A stretch of DNA of 64,000 bases, taken from Echinococcus granulosus (Eukaryota > Platyhelminthes > Cestoda > Cyclophyllidea > Taeniidae). The first letter of the stretch is position 1. Every line of letters starts with the position of its first letter. The position numbers were made by a program, and so were the translations under genes. The notes beneath the pieces are model-generated. The model saw only the letters and a program-made list of their open reading frames with translations, had not been told where the DNA came from and did not search any database. Positions 25,701-38,300 of this stretch are shown here, piece after piece. The stretch is from positions 180,732 through 244,731 of the forward strand of contig NW_020170383.1 of NCBI RefSeq assembly GCF_000524195.1, read 5' to 3'.

Positions 25701-28700
25701 CACGTTCTTTTTAACATATTAAAGTCTAAATTATCGCAGTTTCCTTGTTTCTTCTCATTAACAGATGTATTATCATAGATCTGTGAGATTAATCTCAGTA
25801 GTTCCTACTACTTATAACCCACAGTAGTGTACCCCAAACGAAACGTCCTTACGAAGAAATGAAGTGTACCCTTTCCTGTGGAAGAGGTAAGTAGTAAAGT
25901 TTAAACCAAATTAAAAGAAGTCTAAAATGCTTTCTTTTGAAGTGCGGCGAATTATGATTGCGTGAACGGTGAAATGAGAACAGATTTAAACAGTTAACAG
26001 GACGTTTTGCATGACAAAGTTATTCAAAAAAACCTCATCAAGGTCACTCCCGACATGTGTAAATTGTATTTATTAAATTAAAACACTGGTGCAATTGTTA
26101 AATATGTTTCAAGGAATGCAACACTTCTACTACAGCCATATTTACTTGAATGAATCACTGACAACAACTACCAAATACATTTCAAGAAATAGAACATTTC
26201 TACTACAGTCTTGGAAACGCGTCCCACCTGATTGCACCCTGCCAGGTGCTTTCAAGGATTGCAATAATTAGAATGCGAAGTGAAGAGAGGGGAACAAGCA
26301 GACCTCTTGAAGTGGACATTCAAATACAATATCCAAACAGAAGGCTACAGTCGACTGGGGCGGAATTAAACGACAAAAGTTGTCTGCTTTGTTTGCACAA
26401 CTAATCACTAAGTGAACACCATCTGACCAAGTCAACACCGATAAGGCTTGACTGAAAAGTGCTTTCGGCAGAAAAAAACAGATTAATGAATGTTAAAGGA
26501 CCATTCATTTGTGAGAATTACAAGATGGCAACGAGACCATATTGCATCGCAATGCGATGTCGCAAATTTAGATGTTCAGATTAAGGTGAATGGAGGTGCA
26601 GAACCGAAAGAGCTAAAAGATTTGAATAGGTGATGAAATTGAAATATGGTATGCTCCACTAAAATAACCAATTGTGAGAGAAGTAACAGTCAATCAGCCT
26701 GTCTTCATTGTCAACGGAGACAGGTTTAAAACGTAAAGGCCTCTTACCAACCCACCGTAAACTAGCTGACTTTGCACTCCTTGAAAGCTTGTAATTTACA
26801 ACTGCACACCATTTTAGATAGTAACCAAGTAAACATAACGATGACAGACTGTCATCAAGGTATGATAAATCGACCCTCAAAGTAAAACGCAATCATTCAG
26901 TTTTGAATAATAGCAATCGGTTGTTGTGGCTGAAAGGGAAAAAAACAGCTAAGATTCGCGTTCAAGGCATGTGCTAAGGGTCACTCCAAAGTCAAATATC
27001 CAGGCGTATCCATTCAAGAACAAGACACTCCCTGTGATGACTAGGCAGTTCAAGTGTTCAGTTTTCCCCCCTCAAAGCCAGGGCTTCCTGTCACAGGCAA
27101 TCAACCTTTGTCCACCAGATAGATACCCTTGTCTCTAGCACAATGAATAAGGGTGGTTTGGCCCAGTAAACACCAGTTGCTGTAGGGACCGGTTACACAG
27201 GCAGTGTCTGCACGGCAAATTGAGATTAATTTATTCACGCCTGACTTATTACTTGGCCATACAATCAGGCTTCACGGTATTGACAGCCACATGGTAAAGC
27301 TAACATGTCCACAGTCGACTGGTCTGAGCACTGGCAATCATGGCTCCAAGTGCCCACCAATTAAATTATCTATGGACTAAGGCGGTTAAGTGACCACCCT
27401 AGTGGCAAGCACAAATAGAGAGCTTTATGTTATACTATATTGTTGCCAGGTATTATTGCCAGGTTAAATACGTGGGATATACCAGTGTTTAGGATCATAG
27501 GTGGCGAATAAAAGCGGCACTTTGTGGCCCTTGCCCTTCATGGAAAGACTCCACGTCTACATGACGACATTAAAGAACGCTTTATTATTGCAAATGGAAC
27601 TTCAGAGACCGCGGTTATGGGTTTCCTTGGTGCCACGGCGCTTTGGCTGTATACTTTGCGGTTTAGGGGTCAATGGACCATCTATTCATGTTCCGTAAAG
27701 AAGTGTCAGCCAGATTACCACCTCTTGAGACTATACAAACGATACATTAGTGACGAGGGTGTAAAAATCCAGAAGTCTTAGTTTGGATATCAAACTTTAA
27801 CTTCGCCGAATGAAATCAGGACAGGCAGAGAGTCTCGAGAGAGGGACTAGGGGAGTCGTCACCCGTCTTTTACGGCATGGCTGCCCACGATATTCATGTG
27901 AAGGAGTTGCAAATAGCATGAAGAAGTGTTGCCTCCGCCAGGTCCCCAACAGATGAGTACAACCCAGAAGGACAGTTGAGTAGCACTAAAATGAGGTCAT
28001 GTCCTCCGACCCCTGTGTTAAATGCAATGAGGGGGAACTCAGTACCCTCCACAAACCACCGCAACTGCAAGAAAGATGAGTGAAGATGGTTTTTCTAGCA
28101 ATGAGGTCAAAAATGGTGCTAAAGGTAGGCCGAATGGTGCGAAAGGTTGCATTATAAAATGCACACCGTGGTGTTGTCAAAACCCACTCATTTTAACGGT
28201 ATGTAAACTTCAAATAACCAAATATAATGGGGAGCAATACTCTAAACGGAAAACTGCCCTTTTTGTTCATATAACCAGTCCAGAGCTTCCTGTAAATTTA
28301 TTTGTTAAATGACTAGCAATTAACCACAAATTTTCACAGGCAACTCATAATGCAAATTGAAGCCTAAATGACGGTCATTCCGACAGGTTTAAATAACAGG
28401 AGGGAGGGCGGGGGAAGAAGCTTGCAATCACCTAATGGTTGTTGACAAGTGCTTGAATGTGGGTACCGGCGCGCTCGGATAGAAACAAAGCCTTAAAAAA
28501 TGAGCTAAGAGGTAACCTTCTCTCCTGTAACCTTGACTAGAGAAGGCTAGTTAAAACGGGATGAGTCACAAAGTCTGTCAATCAGTCAACCGATAGGTGC
28601 TAATTTTACCCGAAGTTATAGATACATATATCACACTTTGTGGGTGTTCAGATACACTCCATGGGCACCTATGTGTTATGATTCAAGATAACAAATAGTG

Positions 28701-30585
28701 CGAAGACAGACGCCCCCGAATCGCACCACATTTGAGGCCCTCAAGTGTTCACGTGAAGTGGTCTAACAGAGGACACGTTTCAATAGGCGCAAGGAGCGCT
28801 GCTTGACAGCATGAAAGTGGTGCTACTTTAGTGCAAAGTGAAAAGCAATTCACTGGTATCACCTGGCTTGCAATCACGCATTCCAAATAACCGACATTTG
28901 CGAAGATTTTCAGTGAAAATTTGGTGAAGAGACAAGAGGCAGGTTTGCATGCGCCATTCCGCTTATCAATGAAGAGAATGTAGATGTAAGATAGAGCACA
29001 ACTAGTACGGTTGGATTTAAGGAGGATCAAAGGCTACCCTTCACCGACTTCTTTTAAAAAAGAAAAACCCGCCGAAAAGCGCAGTTTTTATTTTATGTGG
29101 GGGACTTTTCAGTCCAATTCAAATTCAAAGCTGCATGACTTTGACAACCCTACATGAAGCCCACGGTAGGTGAAAAAGCTAAAAGCCTCTTGTATGGATA
29201 CTTATAGCTACTATAGGTACCATGGTAACAACGCCCAATTCAGACTCCTGTACCATCTTAAAAGCAGATCCTACAGCTTCATGCGCCAACAAAAATCCTA
29301 CTCAAAGACTAGCTTTATTACGGAGGTTAAGAGAATATGTTATAGTGGCAATGAGATGTACTGAGACAAACAAAATTAATCAACTTACTTGACCAAGCTC
29401 TTCAAGGATGTCGGATGTGTTGACCAGAGCCGGTTCCCCAATTTCCTCATCATACATCTGAATGTCCCATCCAAAAAACATGGAGCCGAAGAACTTTTGA
29501 AACTCAATTGTCACGTAAAGGGATATGGGAATGATGTAATTGAAGAGGACAAGAAAACCTAAGAACTCTTGCACAACAATCCAAGTGGTTGGCTTGACTA
29601 GGACAACGTACCAGGCAGAGTTTGGACGCAGTGAGAATTGCAGAATCGTGTAGAAAATTGAGATTGTTACCAGTAGGCCCAAAATAGCCACAAGGAAGGT
29701 ATTCAACTGTCGTTCAACCTGTGAGTACTTTGTCTGCTTCCCTTTGGAGTTGAGAGACATCTTAGTATCCGGACCTGTGTATACAGCGACACCGTAAATG
29801 AAATCGGTATCACGAAGTCTTGCCCCACGAAGAAGCAGACATTCAGGACCCAGAGGTTCTGTGGACTCAGAGCCATTTATGCGTACAGTAATCCTGCCAT
29901 AAAATTTGTAGAAGTCATTAACCGGTTGTTGGCAAGTTATAGTGCCCTCTAATTGCGTTGCCAGAGTTTCCGGTGATTCGAGATTCTTCGTAGCAGATAT
30001 GGCAACAAAGCGCTTGAGATTCGTCTCTCCATCCAGACTAGCAGTTGTCACGTAACACTCGCCGTTACTTTCACTAGAACTGAGTAACACAAGATCACAA
30101 GGAAATGTGTCATTCGCTCTTTGCAAAACAATGTCACCCACGGAGATTTCAAATGCCTTTTTTGTAACAAGAGTGCCATCAGAATTTACAAGTTGGACCG
30201 GGGCGCTGTTAATTTCTCGATCAGCTTTGTGGCGCAAAAAGTCTTCATAGCCCTGCTTTACCATTGTAAGAAGTATCACAAACGCTAGGGGCAAAATAGA
30301 TGTTACAGGAGAGACCGGTGAGTCGGTAAAGAGTTGGACAATGGCAATACAAAGGAAATAGAAATTTGCAATTCGCTGAGCCTGCTCCTCAAGATTTTGA
30401 AAAATAAAACCATACCAAGTGTATCTAGACGTACTAATTTCGTTGTTTCCATAAAGCTTCTCTAACGACCAGGGTTCGGAAACAAATTTGGCTTGGGATA
30501 TCGGGCCAACTGGAATTTCACGATTTTCAGGCCATGGAGGTCTGTGAATTCCAAGTTTGATCTGAAGCTTCCTGAAACACTTCAT
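10792..30585 (-). CDS. ATP11: P4-ATPase phospholipid flippase, ATP11 (class VI) type, copy 1
   Basis: P4-ATPases move aminophospholipids from the outer to the cytosolic membrane leaflet, usually with a CDC50 subunit. Eight exons on the minus strand (30585-29389, 25523-25026, 19837-19751, 19445-19254, 16812-16417, 15537-15307, 14150-13053, 11064-10792) join in phase 0 with GT-AG ends, giving about 1323 residues. Visible motifs: PVSP in M1-M2 (90-93), DGET (185-188) in the A domain, PISL in M4 (about 353-356), phosphorylated D406 in DKTGTLT, YQASSPDE across exons 2/3, CKGAET (about 648), TGDK (795-798) and GDGANDVSM (915-923). The ATP11 type is shown by FPCDLVLLSS, ECYVTTASLDGET, the YGVAVYTGPDTKMSLN block and the ALVNTSDILEELGQ run before the phosphorylation site. 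An in-frame TGA lies 9 bases upstream of the ATG, fixing the start. The last exon (11064-10792, 90 residues) encodes the cytosolic tail; its acceptor is ttgtcattttag. Intron 5 holds an assembly gap. All catalytic motifs are intact. Confidence 0.93.
15652..15751. other. Assembly gap (100 N)
   Basis: Exactly 100 unknown bases inside intron 5 of the minus-strand flippase gene (between exons 16812-16417 and 15537-15307). The round number suggests an estimated or default gap size, so the true intron length is unknown. Confidence 0.98.
17741..17810. promoter_or_regulatory. Cluster of CCAAT-box motifs
   Basis: CCAATCA, GATTGGC and GATTGGT occur within 70 bases in an intron of the minus-strand flippase gene. 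Together these match the NF-Y CCAAT motif on both strands. Function is not shown; a repeat origin is equally possible because a similar cluster lies near 52.0 kb. Confidence 0.2.
18469..18484. repeat. Palindromic motif copy (GTCACATATGTGAGAC)
   Basis: A diverged copy of the same palindrome, with the accagc flank shared with the 6607 copy. It lies in intron 2 of the minus-strand flippase. Confidence 0.5.
21514..21529. repeat. Palindromic motif copy (GTCACATATTTGTGAC)
   Basis: Identical over 16 bases, and at the following GACAG, to the copy at 43862. It lies in intron 2 of the minus-strand flippase. Confidence 0.65.
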
Positions 30586-32338
30586 TATTCTATTTCACCA
30601 CAAAACAAGAGAGCAAGGAAAATTAGTTGTAGTGCATCAATGCGATGCCCTGCATAGGCTCCTTCTGCACCCCATTGAAAGTGAGCAGACAAAGTTGACC
30701 TTGGAAATTAACATTCATGAATACGTCTAAACTCATAAAAACTAATATTAAGGTGTTTGAGCAATGTAAGTCCGTAGGTTACACCTAAACTAATCACTTT
30801 TTCCAAGCTTAGGCTCTGAAAAATAGCTCCATAGGGAAAACAGGGTTTTAGTTAAAAAAGCTCTTCCTTGCCACTTTAAGTGAACTATTCCAAAGAAAAA
30901 ACGTTGGTTTGTAGTATTTTGAAGTAACTATAATAAAAGGTGTCATCCAACTACCAGTGAGTTTATGCAAGTGGAAAATATCATTAGATATGCAGAGAGC
31001 ATCGTCAAAATTCTATTAACTCGACTTCTGTTCCAAAAATTCTAGCAATATTTGTAGGTTGTGTATGTAAAGATTATAATGCGCAAAATTTTTAGAAGTC
31101 CGTATGGATAAAGCTGATGACATGTTACACCGCGGGCAGAATCTGTCTTTCCCATTAGATCATATGCAATACGATAGTGGTTTATCCCTCGGTTCTGGTG
31201 AGGCGCCACTTTTGTACTTTGAATTAGCCTCCTTGTACCTCGCTGGGTGGGCTAACCCTTTGGGCCATGCCAATAGCCCAGACACATTCTCTGCACTGAA
31301 TATATATTCTGCCCGAGTATTTTGTCTTCTTTCGTCTTCAGGGAGTCTCGGGCCGCTACACATAACATGGCAAATATATTCAGGGGAAGTTATTTAAACT
31401 GAGTTAGAGCACCTTAGAGACTTTTTTAGAGATGGAAAAACTATAATGCGCAGGCGGAATATGTATGTTCGACATTTAGAAGGCATTAGGCTTGCTGTCA
31501 TGGGTCGGGGCAAGCCCACGCAGCAGGACAAGACAAAGTAACCCTGTGCATAAACCGACCACTTAACAAACAACTGACTTATTGCAGAATAGAATTTTAA
31601 GCGATCACCTTCTACCGAACTGCCAGGCGACTATGATAAATCCACTTATTTAAAAAGTAATGAACTGCCTCAGGTGACGCCAATGTGATCTGATTTACTA
31701 CGCACCATCTAATACATTATCGACCTAGGAAACTTAATTGATCAGGTTTTAGAGAGCAAATAGTGAATCCTTATTAACCTCTTTCGTTCAAATAGCATTA
31801 TAGGTGTGTCAAAATTGTGTTAGGCTTTCCTGTTATATATGTGTTTTGACAGATGCTTTCCTTTTTAATTGCAAAATAATTTAAAAAGAGATAAGGGTTT
31901 GAAAGTCAAAGTTAACCTTATGCCTTACAGTCTTTTAAACTCCATAGTTAAAAAGAAAATCAGGTACAACGCAAAGAGATTCGCATCTTTCCAGTGGCTA
32001 GAAAACAATTTTTTAAGGTTTAAATTCAGTTTTTGTATGTTTTAAAATTTTATGAAACGGGGAAATCGGTATAGGTTCTAATTTTTACCATTGGAGATTA
32101 TTTACCTGACGATTTTCCACCTTTTTGCTGCAGACCAAAATTTGCAGCTGGCAGATAAGTGAACGATAAACTAATTTGGTCAATAGGGTACGTGGTTGGT
32201 GATAAATAGTGTTTGGAATTATGGTTATTCCTTTTGCATTCGCGTGTTTGTACAGGTAGTGTTCTTGTCCTTGAGTTAACCTTGCCCCGAGTTTTCCTTT
32301 CAACCACCTAACTTTGCGTTTAACAGTTGTGCAATTAA
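30586..32338. promoter_or_regulatory. Shared 5' spacer of the divergent flippase pair (candidate bidirectional promoter)
   Basis: The two ATP11-type genes start back to back, 1.75 kb apart. The spacer is AT-rich, and at 31160-31370 holds one copy of an interspersed repeat also found near 57.7 kb. AG acceptor-like sites lie 4 nt upstream of the minus-strand ATG (30590-30591) and 12 nt upstream of the plus-strand ATG (32325-32326), so transcripts may have a 5' UTR intron or a spliced leader. I could not identify a TATA box or named operator with confidence. Promoter role is inferred from position only. Confidence 0.45.
31160..31370 (+). repeat. Interspersed repeat, copy A
   Basis: This segment aligns by eye over about 200 bases with 57700-57900 in the same orientation. 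Shared blocks include gtttatccctcgg / gtttatctctcgg, ggccatgccaatagccca / ggccatgctagtggccca, and cttcagggagtctcggg / cttcagggaagtctcggg. The copies are clearly diverged. No protein or RNA polymerase III box is evident, so the class is unknown. Confidence 0.6.
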
Positions 32339-35300
32339 ATGCAATCAATAAACAGACATTTCTCCTCATTGCTACCTGGAAGGTTAAAAGGCAGACTAGG
32401 ATTGATACCTGGTCCTTACTTGCAGAGCCGTGTAATTCCTGTCGGACCACTTTCTAGATTAAAATACAATGCCGAAGCAAAAAACACATTAAAAAGTTAT
32501 GGAAACAATAAAATCAGGACCACGAGATACAGATGGTACTCTTTTGTGCTTCAAAATCTGCACGAGCAGGCGCAGCGAGTGGCAAACTTCTATTGTATTT
32601 GCATTGTGGTCATTCAACTGTTCATTGAATCTCCAATTAGCCCAGCATCTTCAGTACTTCCCCTTCTTTTTGTCATTTTCCTGACTATGTTTAAGGAAGG
32701 TTACGAAGACTTTTTGAGGCATCGGGCAGATCAGGAAAACAACCACAAGCCCATTGAAGTTGTTGACGAAACTGGAGCTTTAGTCACCAAGAGGTCCTTC
32801 GAACTGGTGGTTGGTGACATTGTGCTTGTTTGCAACGGTGACACTTTCCCCTGCGATATAGTTGTACTGAGCTCAAGTGAGTCTTCTGGTGAATGTTTTG
32901 TGACAACAGCAAGCTTGGATGGGGAGACAAACTTGAAACGGCTTTACGCGCCTCCTATTACTCGAGAATTGGATAACCCTTCGGATATTGCCAAGAGTCT
33001 CCTTGCAACTATTGTTTGCCAACAGCCGGTACAAGATATCTACGAATTTACTGGGCAAATAATTGTTTCCGAGATCGTAACTGGCACTGAAAGCACTCAT
33101 TCACTGAATAGTGAATGTTTACTTCTCCGTGGTGCGCGTCTACACAATACAGACTTCATTTATGGATGTGTGGTCTACACCGGTCACGACACAAAAATGT
33201 CACTCAACACAAGGAAGAAAAAAGCAAAATTTTCACAAGTTGAGCGTAAACTAAACACCTTTCTTTTGCTTTATCTCCTGGGTCTTCTCCTTATCTGCGT
33301 CGCTTACACGGTCCTCAAGAACCTTTTTAAAGTACGTGCATGGTACATCCACTCCCGTAAAATTACTCCCTGGTATGTCACCCAAGACCTGTTAGCCTTC
33401 ATTGTCCTTTTCAACCACGCCGTTCCAATCTCCCTGTATGTTACGATGGAGTTGCAAAAATTCATTGGATCTATGTTTTTCGGCTGCGATTTGGAACTTT
33501 ACGATGCCGAAATTGACGAACGTGCCTTAGTGAATACCTCCAACATTCTGGAAGAAATGGGCCAAGTAGGTTTTTATCCCCGTCTAGAACTTTAATACTC
33601 ATGCATCATTTGTGACGCATAAAGTTGTTTTGATCTACTTTAGGGTTTGATATGATTCGATATCCCACCAAACCTTTGAATCAACTAGTGAACCGATGCT
33701 AAAGGTTTAACATTTCCATACTTAATCAACTGATCAGCCCTTATCCGTTGTAGCCGTTAAATTTGCTAGACTTGGAAATAGTCGTTAGTTTCTGAAAGTT
33801 CACTTTCGGTTTTGTCCTCCGGATTAAGTTCAAAAGGCTACTGAAAACTGTCAGTTAGTAGTGGCACTTGACGCTATGGTAGAATCGTTCCTATTTCAAT
33901 ACGAACCACTCAAATGATAAGAGCCGCCTTCCTTGTTTTGAAGAATGAAGAAGTGCTATGTTTTATATCTCGGTTATTAAATTTCGCTGCTCACCTGTAT
34001 TTTTGTTTGGAATGTGCAAGTCAAGTGATGGTTGGAAGTTTACCGTATGGTGGAATCGTAAGTTGTTTTCGATATGACCATCTCACAGTCACCGGTTGTG
34101 GTGGTTGTAGTGGTGGCAGCAGTAAAGTACATTACCTGTTGGCTCGGGTTGTATAAGTCCTAAACTTCATACCTCCATGACTTCGCTGGACTTTCGGGTT
34201 CACATCCCGTACATAGCTGGTGGCGCGCCTTCATGAGTCCATTCACCCCGAGGCAAGACAAACACCTTGAACCCACAATTTACCACTGTTTCAGTAAATT
34301 GGATGCCTCCCCATGAGTAATGTGGTCCAAAAGTAAGAGAGACTTTTGTTACCTAACACCAAAAGTTATTTGTTGGCTCAATGTGAACACACCAATCCCA
34401 ACGTTCACATGTGTTACATTCTCTGAAAGAACGATGGCTGCCTGAGGTATCCCAATTAAAATGACTTATCCTTACTTCTGGGCCTGTGTTGAATTGAAGC
34501 CTCTTCTCCTCAGGAAATAAGTGTTTCCGAATCCGAGAATAATTGTCTGGAAGGACTGACACTGGTGCATTAGCTGTGAGCAATTGAGTGAATAATGGAA
34601 TGAGCATATTTCCAGGGGGTTGCAGGCAACCTCCACTGAAGCGAACTCCAATTTTGGCCATGTTAGACTGTAAAACCTCCTTCTTTTCTCTTTTCCTACT
34701 TAATTGCAACTTTTGGAGTTCATATGATCTGAACATTATCGAAGGTGGAACCGAGGTCAGTCTCCTCTACAACAGAACCAAGTTATCGAGACAGGTTAAC
34801 AGTCCCACCGGAAACGTGTTTATGGTGGTAGCGAAAAGCTCGGGCAAAGGTATGATTTATTAAAGCCACTTGAGAACTAAATAATTATCTTGATGCCTTC
34901 TGTGAATTGGCCCAGTGCCTCGAAGACGCAGAGCTGAGTTGATGGCGCGGAGGAGAGGTGCCCCATTCAGATTAAAGCGCCACTTTGTAAACGTTGATCC
35001 CGCTTCAGGGCAGGTACTGATGGGATTTGGCTTTTCGAGAGTGTACGAAGTACGAAGCAAATTCGCTTTCACCTTCACCACGACCCCTTCCAATCATCGG
35101 TTGACGTCAACTACTTCACACGTTCATGCAAAGGCTATAAGCAGCCAGCTAGAACTGAATTTCTCAAAATCTCCAAGTCAAGCATTGTAATGTTTTTAGC
35201 CCTTCACTTAATCGAGGTTCCAAAACCGGTATGTTATCTTATCCTTGGCTCATTTTCAACTTCAAGATTGAGTACCTCTTCTCCGACAAGACAGGAACCC

Positions 35301-38300
35301 TGACAAAGAACGAGATGTCCTTCCAGCGGTTGGCTGTTGCAGATGGGACTTTCCTCCTTCGCGACTCCATGCTACATCCCCTCTACGAGGTGCAAGCAAC
35401 AAGATTGCACGATCTGAGGTCTCCTCGCTTTTCAGGTGCCGGTCTCTCCTCCACAAAAATGCCCATGACTGTCCAAATCCTCCTCATTTTTCTTGCGCTT
35501 TGCCACACCGTCAGAGTGGAACAGGACCCAGATGCACGGCATTCCTTGGGTATCACTCTTATGGATTACATTAAAAAGCAAAATCGGTTGAAGAGGAGGA
35601 TGAAAGGGGGGTTCAAGCTAATGCCATCAAGCAAAGTGGCACCTCCATCAAAAGAATGGACCTACCGACGACGCGAATCCGCCATTCTCTCAGCACAGGA
35701 GGCCGTCTGTGCGGTGAACAGAGGATCAGAAATCGATTCTGGTGAGGATTATGAATATCAGGTGAGGATCTGCACTTAGTGCGACTTAATTGATACCATC
35801 GGTCCAGAAAATTCTTGTTAGACTTAACGAAATGCACTTCGCATAATACTTTATCCTGCAAATCCATTGGATCAGCACCCTCTGTCTGTACTTTCCGTGT
35901 TAAAAGAGTTTGTGCAACGATCTGATTGTGAAGAACTTTGGTAGTAGTATTCGTACCTGCTACTAGAATTGCGGACTGCGCTACTGAATTAGATTGAAGT
36001 AGTTTATCGCACTCGCTGGTTGAATTTTATGATCAGTTAACACTTCACCAAATTATTCACGTCTGGACATTTTTGCGATGGATATGCTTTCCTTATTTGG
36101 TAAGCGTTTAATTGCACCTATGTATAAGTAAATAGCACTAAATTCCACCCTCGAATTTACAATCATTTCTCACTTTTGAAGAATGTCAAGTAGATTTGAT
36201 TTAAGCTACTCAATCAACTGCCTCTGCTTGTAGACAGAGGTGTCGGTTTCTAGGTGTGAATACAGTCTTTCTAAAAGGAATCATTTTTGACCACTTTTTT
36301 CCTTGCAACGCACGCATATTCCCCAAAATTTACCAACTCACATCAGGTGTTTTGGTTGGTGCGGCGTTCCAATCAAGGTCCCTCTCTCTCAATCGCAACA
36401 CTTCAAAGCTAGCGCTGCGTAGTCAACTGCGATTCTTTGCTTTTCATTAAGGTCAGTGGCTAAGCCACCAGCTTTTAGTTTTACCCACATATCTGCCAGA
36501 TGTTAACATCAACAATGTGGTGACCTGGAGTGTAGGCGAGAGGCAATGAATACCGCCAACAAGTTCCTCAAAAATTAAGGTTTGTTAAGCCAGTACAGGT
36601 CATTAGGTCTATCCTCCTACAATAGCCGCTTGTAGCTCAAAAGGCAAGCTCCCAAACTATCGTCAACAGCTGCCAAATTATTCTCGGCATTTCTGTCAAG
36701 GGCACAACGAAATCATTAATCCTCATTCCACAACTTGAGGGACGATCGAAGAGTGCGGAACTCCATTGTAGCATACAAGATCAAGAATGACCTGTGTGAG
36801 GTCTCGAAGTCTGTATGTGTATGTGAACTGCTGTTTCCTTGTGGACCCCGAACATGATCGAGATTTGCACAACTAAAATAAATGTCTTTTCTTTTGGAAT
36901 TTAGGCTTCCTCACCGGATGAAAAAGCATTTGTGGAAGGCTGTCGCGATTTGGGAATAATCTACCATGGACAGAACAAACGACAATTGCAGGTAGGCATT
37001 TCCACACTGCATAAATGCCCCCATGCAGGGGGACTCTGTCCGGTCCCACCCCATGTTCTGTAGTATTATCATGGCCAGACCATTGACAGTGTACTAATCC
37101 GTGTTCTCCATTCTCGAAGGTGGTTACGCTCTTTGGAAGAAGGGGACTTCAGTATCGTCTGCTGGATGTCCTCGAGTTTGACGCAAATCGCAAATGCATG
37201 TCTATCATCGTGCAGCCCGTGTTGCAAGGTGAGGATGAAACACCCGACTACGTTCCGGAGAAACCGGCCCTCGTGCTCTGCAAGGGTGCCGACTCGAGCA
37301 TTCTTGCTAAGGTAGGCTGTGCTCTCTGAGAACGGGGGCCAGTACAGCGAAGATCAATCACTCAAGTCCACATATTTGTTGTTCTCATGTGACCTCAACT
37401 GCGGGTGACTTTCTATCGCTAATTCTAATGTTGCTCGTGATTTGAAACCCAGCCATCACCCTCAAGCTGTTGGCATTGTTGTTTGCAATTCACCTCATCT
37501 GCTTGTTCCATGAGCTGGTGTTTGCATGCGTGACCACGGACAGTATGGAGATTTTGGCCAAGGTGATTGGGGCGTAGAGATGTGCCACTTGCCAACCCGT
37601 CTTGGTGAGCTGAGGACAAGACATGTGCGTACGCACCCCCTGGCTAAATGCTGGGGCAGAGGGTGTCCCCATTCTAGCACTTTGTCCCGTTTCGACATCA
37701 GAGTGACTAGTAAGACATTTAGGTCTACCCCTACCAGAGATGTTTTGGAATGTCCGAGGCTGCTGGAAGCTCGAAAAAGGGGACGTTTTCTGGGGTTGTG
37801 AACACTCCAAACACCTTGCGATGGAGGGATGAACGTCACCGCCTGTGACCTCCTCCGTATTGACCTCCACGTCAAATCAACTTGAAAACAGATTAAGAGG
37901 CTGAACAATGAATCTTTGTGTCAGCATCTTGAAGCAGACGAAGATCCGTCAACACGACTGAACCGGTAGTCTGTCGTACTGACCTAGAGCAGGAAGCTGC
38001 CTTTTAGAATAGCAAATATTTGTGAATGACTGTGTTTACTGTTGCCAATGACAATGTTCGTTTCTTGTGTGATTTTGTCGCACCACTGATCGCGCACTGA
38101 TCCTGCATCCACGATGAGCCGTTCCATGCGCTGGTTGAAGCTTCACAGGGCTAAATGATTGCCGAGGCACTGCACTTAGGGAAATGGAGTCACTGCAACT
38201 GGACTCGACACTGACAGACAGCTGCAAAGTCATACCGTGACTGCTCCCTCAATTCATTGTGCCAAGCTCCAAGTCTTCGGGACGAGTAGATAGCCGTGGA

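Noticed and set aside
34160..34220. tRNA T-arm-like sequence (cgggttcacatcccg)
   Set aside because: Only one arm pairs; D-arm, anticodon arm and acceptor stem are not convincing.
37425..37908. Overlapping open frames on both strands in flippase intron 4
   Set aside because: Open on several frames at once, with no recognised domain; may be a repeat remnant but cannot be called a gene.
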